Shown piece by piece: positions 57,073 through 64,000 of a stretch of 64,000 nt of DNA (positions are counted from its first letter, which is position 1; the number at the start of each line of letters is the position of its first letter). This DNA comes from Xenorhabdus kozodoii. GTDB taxonomy: Bacteria > Pseudomonadota > Gammaproteobacteria > Enterobacterales > Enterobacteriaceae. Both the position numbers and the translations under genes were made by a program. Below the pieces are notes generated by a model. That model was not told the DNA's origin, ran no database searches, and worked only from the letters and a program-made list of their open reading frames with translations. The stretch is from contig NZ_NJCX01000013.1 of NCBI RefSeq assembly GCF_002632875.1, positions 62,065-126,064 on the forward strand. Direction: 5' to 3'.

Positions 57073-58385
57073 AGTTCATTTTCCTCATCATTAGGAAATG
57101 AACTAAATATATTATCTTGATCAATAATATTATTATAATAAACCATGACCTTAGGATTTGACGCCTCAAAATAGTTAGGTACAGAATAACCAATTGTAGA
57201 AAAATCAATCACGCCACGTTGTAAAAAATCCCCTAGAGTAATACGAGCCACGGATTCCTCACCAACACGCCACTTGGCGAACACCCCATTTTCAGCGTCT
57301 ATAGCTTTATAGTACATGACTCCTTGCCAAGGAGCTGGTCCGCGTAGACCAACCAAAAATTCATCATCTCCATCATTATCAAAATCAGCACAAACGATGC
57401 AATGGCCAGGACTTTCACCTTTTATATCAGGATCACCGAAAACGTCTAAAACATATCGTTTCCATTTAACTATTCTCGGGTCTGCATTACGTTGCTTACA
57501 ATACACCACCACCGTATTTCCATGAAAAGGCTCTAGTGCTGCTACATATCCAAATTGCTCATTTCCCAAACGTCCTACATCTGCATCACCACTGCCTTTG
57601 AAATGTGTTTTCTCTACCTGAATCACATCCCCTATACCAATCAAATGACGCACCCAACGGTTTGTTTTTTTATCGTAATAAAACCAACTAACACCTTCAT
57701 CTGAAGAAATAATTAGTGAGTCAAGATCAGAGTCTGGTATAAGGCCTGTTTTTTTCTCAACGCCATGAACAAAACGAAAAGAGTGATTATCAATAATTTT
57801 CATCGGCCAATTTCCTGCCTCCAAGACGTTATCAGGCCGAGTGAATAGTGCTACAGGAATAACACCATGCATAGCTGTAGCAGATACTATTGGAAAACCA
57901 ACAAGTTCCATACGATCTTTTTGTGTAAAGTATCCTGCTCGCAGGCGATGCATAGTAGGAATCTGGCCAATATATCTACGTTTCCAGCGAACGTCTTCAC
58001 TTACTTCAGTTCCGGGATTCTCAAGCCAATCAATTTTTCCTCCATTTGGAGAAGGATCGTGAAATGTGCCACCATCTCCATACAAGTCGTAACAAATTAT
58101 GATATCTTGTCGACCAGAGCCAGCTATTTCAAAGTTATCCATTCCAACAGGCATACGTATATTATCTACCAATAAATGTCGTTTCCATTCAACCACGCCA
58201 TCAATAGTAAGTATATTTTCATACCAGTAGATCTCGCCAACTCCCGGGCCATACGCAACCAAATCATACCGATGAGCATTGGCCACATCGAAAGATTGAA
58301 TCCAATAGCCATCACGCAATCTCTCAGCAACAATTTGTGGAGTAAAACATGGTGGAAAATTTTTGATATATTTATTATGTTTCAT
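57069..58385 (-). CDS. Beta-propeller protein like the N-terminal domain of aldos-2-ulose dehydratase
   Basis: A 438-residue protein with repeated ADFDNDGDDEFLVG/FG-GAP-like blades and no signal peptide. Segments RDGYWIQSF, MHRLRAGYFTQKDRMELVGFPIV, GNEQFGYVAALEPFHGNTVVVYCK, IVCADFDNDGDDEFLVGLRG and IGYSVPNYFEASNPKVMVYY correspond in order to the seven-bladed propeller of fungal aldos-2-ulose dehydratase/isomerase (AUDH) as I remember it. In AUDH the propeller hosts a dehydratase site acting on 1,5-anhydrofructose or glucosone. The fungal cupin domains are absent here but a separate cupin gene lies upstream. Function here is inferred. Confidence 0.75.
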   Translation of the reverse strand: MKHNKYIKNFPPCFTPQIVAERLRDGYWIQSFDVANAHRYDLVAYGPGVGEIYWYENILTIDGVVEWKRHLLVDNIRMPVGMDNFEIAGSGRQDIIICYDLYGDGGTFHDPSPNGGKIDWLENPGTEVSEDVRWKRRYIGQIPTMHRLRAGYFTQKDRMELVGFPIVSATAMHGVIPVALFTRPDNVLEAGNWPMKIIDNHSFRFVHGVEKKTGLIPDSDLDSLIISSDEGVSWFYYDKKTNRWVRHLIGIGDVIQVEKTHFKGSGDADVGRLGNEQFGYVAALEPFHGNTVVVYCKQRNADPRIVKWKRYVLDVFGDPDIKGESPGHCIVCADFDNDGDDEFLVGLRGPAPWQGVMYYKAIDAENGVFAKWRVGEESVARITLGDFLQRGVIDFSTIGYSVPNYFEASNPKVMVYYNNIIDQDNIFSSFPNDEENEL

Positions 58386-58411
58386 AGTAAGACATCCTAC
58401 GATTTAATCAA

Positions 58412-59056
58412 TTAAACTATTATCTTGATATTTTCTGTATCTAGTGTTTTAATTACAGAGTCTCTATTTAGAATATTATAAGTTATTTTTTTCCATTTAG
58501 GATATTCCTCCATATCTAAACCTATTTCATGGAACCAGTTGTAATAAACTAATAAAAAAGGATCTATTAAAGAAAAACACTCACCTTTAGTATATTGAGT
58601 GTTGGGTGATAATAATGATTCAATGTATTTAGCCAAAAATGGTATTTTGTTCTGTGAAAATTTTCTTAGATGATCATGAACTTCCAAATCATAAACTAAA
58701 TTCTCTGGCCTAAAATAAGCACCAATATTACGATGAGCGCTAGTTACCAACCACGAAAGTAGTTCAATATAACGAGCCTCAGTCATTGTACCAACAGCAG
58801 GAATTAAGCAACTATTTGGTTTTCTACGAGCAATAAAAAGGCTGATCGCCAATGATTCGGTTAAAATTTCCCCATCAATTTCTAGGGCAGGGACTAAACC
58901 TTGAGGATTAATCTGCAGAAACTCAATGGTGTGATAATTTTTCCATATATTATCTGCAATTTTAACTCGAATAGGTTCAAAGTTAATATTAACTTCATTA
59001 AGAATAATATGAGGAGCTAGTGAAATAGTTCCTGGTGAGTAATATAGCCGCCACAC
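58412..59056 (-). CDS. Glutathione S-transferase-like protein
   Basis: A 214-residue thioredoxin-fold plus helical-domain protein. The N-terminus MWRLYYSPGTISLAPHIIL is the beta-class GST pattern. The residue usually Cys in PGTCSLAPHI is Ile here, so the standard beta-class Cys is missing. NPQGLVPALEIDGEILTESLAISLFIA supplies the cis-Pro and glutathione-contact Glu-Ser. It may act as a glutathione-dependent isomerase in the pathway. Gap of 26 bp to the propeller gene. Confidence 0.88.
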   Translation of the reverse strand: MWRLYYSPGTISLAPHIILNEVNINFEPIRVKIADNIWKNYHTIEFLQINPQGLVPALEIDGEILTESLAISLFIARRKPNSCLIPAVGTMTEARYIELLSWLVTSAHRNIGAYFRPENLVYDLEVHDHLRKFSQNKIPFLAKYIESLLSPNTQYTKGECFSLIDPFLLVYYNWFHEIGLDMEEYPKWKKITYNILNRDSVIKTLDTENIKIIV

Positions 59057-59113
59057 AAAAAACCTCCTATATTAGAGTTTATAAAAATATTTTAAATATA
59101 AATAATTACTTTT

Positions 59114-59845
59114 TCATTTCCTTGGGTGATATTCTATAGCCATCCATATACAGTCGGTTTCCGCATAATATTGATGCCAAGGATAATAAAAATCATTTCC
59201 GTTATCACAACCAATACAAAATGGTTGTGACGTAGTAAAACCTGGCGGCATAGTAATATCTTCATAGATACTTTTGAAAGAATTAGAATGAAATTTTTGC
59301 ATATGCCCTATGCCTATAATTTGAGTATGTATCTCTAAAAAATCATGTTCATTATGAATTAAACAATGAGTACCTGAACGGGCAAGCCAAAGATTAAGCT
59401 TAAGGTCGAACACAGTATGTTTTCCAAGTGCCATCTTAATATGAGGTGATAATTTTTTAAATAATGAAAAATCTACTGTACCAACTGTATCTTGTGATGA
59501 AAACCATAATTCTAATTTTGAGATAGGAATTTTTTCATCTGGTTTTTCGAAACGCGTCCATCCATGTTCAAGTTTAATCTGAATAATATCGTCTACTATC
59601 ACTTTCTTGATAAGAATAACATATGAGCAACTAGAAATATGTACATTACATAAATTGGCCGAAGATAATGGAGGAATGCCACAATTAATATCCTCATGGA
59701 CTATAATATAATCTCCACTTGGATTAATTATTAAAGATTCTCTATCTATATGTAACTTCTTTGGATTGTATAATATAAATGCGTCTAAACACTTCCCTGA
59801 GAAACACAACTCACGTAGAAGATTACTTCCTTCTTTTTTATTCAT
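59114..59845 (-). CDS. Cupin protein like the cupin part of aldos-2-ulose dehydratase
   Basis: A 243-residue protein without signal peptide. The C-terminal region IHNEHDFLEIHTQIIGIGHMQKF and FYYPWHQYYAETDCIWMAIEYHP matches the AUDH cupin pattern (HN..E..F.EIH, YPWH...W.A.E). It carries candidate metal ligands His, Glu and His. In AUDH the cupin part hosts the isomerase step from ascopyrone M to microthecin. It is 5 bp after the WecB-like gene and precedes the GST-like gene. The first ~150 residues may be a degenerate first cupin. Confidence 0.72.
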   Translation of the reverse strand: MNKKEGSNLLRELCFSGKCLDAFILYNPKKLHIDRESLIINPSGDYIIVHEDINCGIPPLSSANLCNVHISSCSYVILIKKVIVDDIIQIKLEHGWTRFEKPDEKIPISKLELWFSSQDTVGTVDFSLFKKLSPHIKMALGKHTVFDLKLNLWLARSGTHCLIHNEHDFLEIHTQIIGIGHMQKFHSNSFKSIYEDITMPPGFTTSQPFCIGCDNGNDFYYPWHQYYAETDCIWMAIEYHPRK

Positions 59846-59850
59846 GATTT

Positions 59851-61062
59851 TTATTCTATTGAGCTAATGGAGAGTTCAGTATTAATGGTATCTCTAAATG
59901 GAACAAAGATTTCATTAGATGAAATTTGATTATACGTTTCATCTAAAACCTTTTCATTTGATAAAAACATCGCAATTGCATGTAATGTCCGATTCGTTGC
60001 ATTTCCATCTCCATATGGGTTAATAGATCGAGACATACTACTATAAAGTTGATTGTCATTTAATAAAGCAACTGTTTCAGATACAATATTTACTCGATTA
60101 CGCCCCACTAGTTTCGCTGTTCCCAAATGCACTGCTTCTGGACGCTCAGTTAATTCGCGAAGTACTAAAGTCGGTTTACCTAAAGTCGGTCCTTCTTCCT
60201 CTGCACCACTGCTATCAGAAATAATTAAATAGCATTTTTTCATTAACTTACAAAATCCTAAGTAAGGTAATGGCTCTACCAAAGATATATTTTCTTTTCC
60301 TTGCAACCGACTCATAATTTTTTCTCGTACAATGGGATTCTTATGTAATGGAACAATAATTCTAACATTTTCTTCCATAGATATTTCATATAGAGCATCT
60401 GCAATTTCTGTCAAATAATCCCAAGACTCTCGTCTATGAGCTGAAGCAAGAATAATCCTCCTCTGATCTGAATCAAGGTCTTCTAAACCAGCTACACCAT
60501 AGTCTTTAGCATTCTTTATCCCCCAATGCAAAGAATCTATTACTGTATTACCAGTAATAAATATTTGAGAAGGATTTATGCCCTCACGTAACAAATTTAG
60601 ATAATTTCCAGGTGTAGGAGCCAAATGCAGGGAACTTATCTGAGCCACTAAACGACGATTAGCTTCTTCTGGAAAAGGAGAAACTATATTTCCACTACGT
60701 AACCCAGCTTCTACATGTAAAACAGGAATCCTCTGTTGAAATGCATATAAAGCACCAGCAAGAGTGGTGGCTGTATCACCATGAACAATAATTGCGTCAA
60801 TAGATGATGTATTTAAAACATCAAATAAAGATTTCAAAATACGTTGAGTTACGTCAGTCAATGTCTGACGAGGACGCATAACTGCCAAATCAATATCAGC
60901 TTTTATTCCAAAAACCGCTAGAGTTACATCAAGCATTTCTTTATGTTGGCCAGTAGATACTACTAGTGGTTTCATCTGATTGCTTTTTTTCATAGCCAAT
61001 ATTAATGGTGCGCATTTTATCGCTTCTGGACGAGTTCCTATGATAAAGGCAACGATATGCAT
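59851..61062 (-). CDS. WecB-like UDP-sugar 2-epimerase
   Basis: A 403-residue GT-B-fold protein related to UDP-N-acetylglucosamine 2-epimerase. GTRPEAIKCAPLI, IVHGDTATTLAGALYA, HVEAGLRSG and SPFPEEANRRLV hold the catalytic Arg, Lys, Asp and Glu residues in familiar positions, and ERPEAV is present. Departures from WecB include SDSSGAEEEGP in place of the usual DSGGIQEEAP and SAHRRESWD in place of HRREN. WecB chemistry proceeds by eliminating UDP from the sugar, so a paralogue might release an unsaturated or anhydro sugar. The substrate is not known. Confidence 0.87.
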   Translation of the reverse strand: MHIVAFIIGTRPEAIKCAPLILAMKKSNQMKPLVVSTGQHKEMLDVTLAVFGIKADIDLAVMRPRQTLTDVTQRILKSLFDVLNTSSIDAIIVHGDTATTLAGALYAFQQRIPVLHVEAGLRSGNIVSPFPEEANRRLVAQISSLHLAPTPGNYLNLLREGINPSQIFITGNTVIDSLHWGIKNAKDYGVAGLEDLDSDQRRIILASAHRRESWDYLTEIADALYEISMEENVRIIVPLHKNPIVREKIMSRLQGKENISLVEPLPYLGFCKLMKKCYLIISDSSGAEEEGPTLGKPTLVLRELTERPEAVHLGTAKLVGRNRVNIVSETVALLNDNQLYSSMSRSINPYGDGNATNRTLHAIAMFLSNEKVLDETYNQISSNEIFVPFRDTINTELSISSIE

Positions 61063-61234
61063 ATTTATTTTCTCACTAATTTATCATTTATTTATTATGA
61101 ATAATTATATCCATAAAACAGAAAAACGGCTGCGCAAGCTAAGGTGTTAAAGTAGAAAAATAAAAAATAGCTCAACTGCTCAGCAAAGCGAGCCGCACTA
61201 AAAACTATAATGACCTAATATCAATTTATATCTT

Positions 61235-61531
61235 TCAGGCTGGAGTAAAATATTGAACAATCATATCATTAGCTAAAAAATTACTACTAATACTATGAAA
61301 CTCAATAAAATGCTTAGATAATATATGGACATCAAGATCTTCCTTTGATTCCCAATTTTCATAAAACATCCATGTTGCAGGATCATCACTTGAACGGTGT
61401 AATTTGTAATCAATACACCCTTTTTCTGCCAACGTAGGCTCAATCATATCACGCAGCCGTCGTCCTAATTCTTCCTCTTGTCCTGGTTTAGCCGTAAGTT
61501 GAGCTACTACAGATATTACTTTACTATTCAT
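61235..61531 (-). CDS. Antibiotic-biosynthesis-monooxygenase (ABM) domain protein
   Basis: A 98-residue dimeric ferredoxin-like-fold protein of the ABM/YgiN type. The ATG at 61531 follows GGAGA; a longer frame from 61588 lacks one. KVISVVAQLTAKPGQEEELGRRLRDMIEPTLAEKGCIDYKLHRSSDDPATWMFYENWESKEDLDVH is the family pattern. Members oxidise or detoxify quinones and polyketides without cofactors, or act as isomerases. It is the first gene of the operon, with a 172 bp gap before the WecB-like gene. Confidence 0.88.
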   Translation of the reverse strand: MNSKVISVVAQLTAKPGQEEELGRRLRDMIEPTLAEKGCIDYKLHRSSDDPATWMFYENWESKEDLDVHILSKHFIEFHSISSNFLANDMIVQYFTPA

Positions 61532-62331
61532 ATAATTCTCCATAAATATTATAAAGTTACTTTTCGTTATAGGATAATAAAAACACATTATAATTAGTGA
61601 TAAAAACTATTTAAATTTATTTACAAAAAAAATCAACTAACTTACATAATCAAAAACATGAAAAAATAAAGACTGATAAAAAATATGGAAGTTAAATTTT
61701 TAAACACCCTTTTAGTTATGAACAACTTATTTATAAAAATTTAGTTTGTCAAAACTTATATTTTTATTGTTACAACAAAAATATCTCATGATGGATGGAT
61801 ATTATTTCAACAATAAATAAACCATGATAAAATTAAAAACAACATCAAATATAAATGTAAATACAATCACCACGACAAATCAAATTTATTTAAATATTTA
61901 GCTTTAATCATTTAAGATTTATTGATAGGGTAATGAAAAAGAGGGCATTGCGTTTCAAACAAACAAAATTTTTAAAATTCTCACCTTTATCACTTATAAG
62001 GAAATTAAAAAACAAAAAAGTGTTATTATTTATATATATTACAAAACAATTCAATACATATATTAAAACATGGAAATTAATTTCCTCCATGCATAATACA
62101 ATTGAAAAAATCAGCTTAATCAATTAACAACTTAAATTAAACATGTAAAAACCTTTATATCCGACATTCCGTACCGCATTCGTAATTTATTGTTTTAATT
62201 AAGAATCAACATTAGCGTGAATTTTACGCAATCATTTTAAAATCAGTATATTACAGATATAGCTGCGGAATGACGGTTATATAATTACAATTAAATATTA
62301 TATCTCAAAAAAACATTAAAAAGGCAAAATA
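61532..62331. other. Divergent AT-rich promoter region of the sugar-metabolite cluster
   Basis: About 800 bp between the divergent ABM and GalU-like genes, extremely AT-rich. Two opposite overlapping short frames (near 61908-62127) show no family features. Low GC contrasts with core genes and suggests horizontal acquisition. Confidence 0.4.
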
Positions 62332-63246
62332 ATGACAAAAAAAGATAATAACGTAAAAAAAGCAGTCATTCCAGTCGCAGGCTTAGGAACAAGAATGTTA
62401 CCAGCGACTAAAGCTATTCCTAAAGAAATGTTGCCTCTAGTCGATAAGCCTCTTATTCAACATGTAGTTAATGAATGTATTCAATCCGGCATTAATGAAA
62501 TAATATTGGTTACACATTCATCTAAAAATTCTATAGAAAATCATTTTGATACTAGTTTTGAATTAGAGGCAATACTTGAAAAAAGAGTTAAAAGACAATT
62601 ATTAGAAGAAATTCAATCTATTTGTCCCAATCATGTGACAATAATACAGGTACGACAAGGAATTGCCCAAGGCTTAGGGCACGCGATATCATGTGCCAAG
62701 CCGTTGATAGGAAATGAACCTTTTGCTGTTCTTCTACCCGATGTTATTCTAGATGAATATGAGACTGATATGTCAAAATATAATCTAAGTGAGATGTTAT
62801 CACGTTATCATGACAGTGGAATAAGCCAACTACTTGTAAAGCCTGTATCAATGGAAAAAGTGCTAAACTATGGTATCGTTGATTGTCGCGGACAGATATT
62901 ACAGCCAGGTGATAGTAAACCAATCTCGCGAATAGTCGAAAAACCTAGCCCTGAAGAAGCACCATCCAATCTCGCCATTGTAGGTCGTTATATATTATCT
63001 GAAAAAATTTGGCCCCTATTAGATGAAATAAAACCTGATACGAATGATGAAATTCAGTTGACAGACGCCATTGCTGCATTGATAGAAAAAGAAGCAGTCT
63101 ACGCTTATTATTTACATGGAAAAAGTTATGATTGTGGTGGTAAATTAGGTTATATGCAAGCATTTGTTGAGTATGGGATGAAACATAAAGAATTAGGTAT
63201 GATTTTTACAAATTGGATCACCTCCATTCAAAGGGAAAGTAAATAA
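62332..63246 (+). CDS. galU: UTP-glucose-1-phosphate uridylyltransferase (GalU-like)
   Basis: A 304-residue nucleotidyltransferase forming UDP-glucose from UTP and glucose 1-phosphate. [32 protein letters not shown] (residues ~13-44) is the activation loop with Arg and Lys, followed by [37 protein letters not shown] and [13 protein letters not shown]. The length fits GalU. It is divergent from the six-gene operon and could supply its substrate. AT-rich codon usage, unlike the core genes, suggests a second, horizontally acquired copy. Confidence 0.9.
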   Translation: MTKKDNNVKKAVIPVAGLGTRMLPATKAIPKEMLPLVDKPLIQHVVNECIQSGINEIILVTHSSKNSIENHFDTSFELEAILEKRVKRQLLEEIQSICPNHVTIIQVRQGIAQGLGHAISCAKPLIGNEPFAVLLPDVILDEYETDMSKYNLSEMLSRYHDSGISQLLVKPVSMEKVLNYGIVDCRGQILQPGDSKPISRIVEKPSPEEAPSNLAIVGRYILSEKIWPLLDEIKPDTNDEIQLTDAIAALIEKEAVYAYYLHGKSYDCGGKLGYMQAFVEYGMKHKELGMIFTNWITSIQRESK

Positions 63247-63563
63247 AACGTTAAAAACATTTATAGCTATTGAGGTCAGGGCGAGATCTCATAATTTTAA
63301 TATGGTTATGTTGCATGATAAATATACACAACAGATATCGAAACCTATCAATAAAATAGTATTGAATGTGCGGAGTTATCAATATCTGTTCAATGATTAT
63401 TTTTTACACAAAGTAGAATCCCGCCCTGCTATTAAAGTAGAGTCTCTCAATAATATTATCAGGTCAAGAGAGTGAATGTTCACTTCTTGCCTAACACCTT
63501 AAATCCTGCGACTAATACCTTATCCAAATAGTTGGTCATGAACCCAATAGTTAGATCGTAGTA
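63247..63563. other. Gene-free gap after galU-like gene
   Basis: No supported frame or repeat. Somewhere near its right end the terminal part of the IS1 remnant should begin, but I could not identify a clean IS1 inverted repeat. Confidence 0.3.
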
Positions 63564-63915
63564 TTAACGCTCAATAAACGTTCCTATCACTTTATCGTGT
63601 ATTTCTTCGGATTTGGAATAACTTATTTTCGATTCAACCTTTTAATGCGAATACGCAGAGTAAGATTGGTTCTCTCGATACGCTGGGTAAATTTTTTTCC
63701 CGTGAAGTGTTTTTCCTCAGACAGGCAATCATAAACAGTATAATCATCCGTGCAGTAGCACTGAATGCTAAAAGGAAACAAAAGCGCCAGCAGTTTTTTC
63801 AGCGTTTCCCGGCTGCGATCACCAAATACATGTGCCACTACCCGCTTTAGACTGGGTTCCCAGGCATACCTGAGCCAACGCTGATTTTCTTGTTACCGAC
63901 AAATGACCACTGCTG
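63564..63915 (-). pseudogene. IS1-family InsB transposase remnant
   Basis: Minus-strand reading across three frames gives QQWSFVGNKK, then NQRWLRYAWEPSLKRVVAHVFGDRSRETLKKLLALLFPF, ...KFTQRIERTNLTLRIRIKRLNRK and SKSEEIHDKVIGTFIER ending near 63564. This is the InsB C-terminal two-thirds of an IS1 element with one-base shifts in two homopolymer runs. Probably inactive. Confidence 0.85.
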
Positions 63916-63929
63916 GTGAGTAGACCTAC

Positions 63930-64000
63930 CCAGTCACCTGGGCAGATCCCTCCTCAGAACCGGACATGCAGAACTACCGCATCCGGCTCCCGACAGACCC
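63930..64000 (-). mobile_element. Group II intron fragment (to window end)
   Basis: The minus strand reads GTCGGGAGCCGGATGCGGTA...TGTCCGGTTCTGAGGAGGGATCTG. This is the conserved stem near the intron reverse-transcriptase region of bacterial group II introns (GAGCCGnnTG...nACGGTTCTG pattern). Only ~70 bp are inside the window. Confidence 0.6.

Noticed and set aside
61908..62127. Two opposite overlapping frames of 64-71 codons in the galU-ABM gap
   Set aside because: Composition is that of AT-rich intergenic DNA, no ribosome site or family pattern on either strand.

Overview
The window looks like a chromosome segment of an entomopathogenic Morganellaceae bacterium, most probably Xenorhabdus (Photorhabdus less likely). 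The conserved gene order (pyrH-tsf-rpsB / map-glnD-dapD-yaeH; yqcA-truC-yqcC-csrB-syd; queF-ppnN-xni) is gammaproteobacterial. It is interleaved with accessory blocks typical of that group: a XYE-type radical-SAM peptide cluster, Ail/OmpX, a ter operon and many insertion sequence remnants.

Layout. 1-10.6 kb is core: translation genes, PII uridylylation, lysine biosynthesis and tRNA modification. Between yqcC and syd lies a GGA-rich RNA read as csrB, with a UvrY/GacA box upstream. 11-14.8 kb holds two tandem paralogous covalent-FAD oxidases flanked by copies of a ~105 bp palindromic MITE that occurs four times here. 15-18.1 kb is core (queF, ppnN, xni). 18.19-30.94 kb is a degenerate P4-like satellite bounded by a 16 bp direct repeat, the left copy inside a tRNA-Phe-like 3' fragment. 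It carries integrase, AlpA, a broken alpha primase/helicase, GGTGAACAG iterons and a Ner-like remnant. A very AT-rich cargo sits inside it: a frameshifted SPASM radical SAM gene, a 55-residue precursor, a membrane protein, an HlyD protein and a C39-peptidase ABC exporter. 31-36.4 kb has a cold-shock protein, an Ail/OmpX barrel, a fes fragment cut by a MITE, an NSS transporter and yqhA. 36.4-45.4 kb is a tellurium-resistance locus: a TerW-like regulator and a four-gene nucleoside-like metabolite module divergent from terZABCD. 46-53.5 kb has a SymE-like protein, a DUF3761 protein, an internally duplicated membrane protein, Bax, and an O-acetylation operon (AlgI-like MBOAT plus two SGNH hydrolases). 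53.6-55.7 kb is an IS1595-family element with an IS701-like element nested in its end.

56.3-63.2 kb is the most unusual region. A six-gene minus-strand operon encodes an ABM-domain protein, a WecB-like UDP-sugar 2-epimerase, a cupin protein, a GST-like protein, a seven-bladed-propeller-type protein and an SDR; a GalU-like gene is divergent. The propeller and cupin proteins resemble, respectively, the N-terminal and cupin parts of fungal aldos-2-ulose dehydratase, the enzyme that makes the antibiotic pyranone microthecin from 1,5-anhydrofructose. I infer a UDP-glucose-derived dehydrated-sugar or pyranone pathway. The window ends in IS1 and group II intron remnants.

All identifications are by reading motifs and remembered family members. 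No database search was possible. Several frames in the satellite, and both IS remnants, carry single-base shifts that could be decay or sequencing error.
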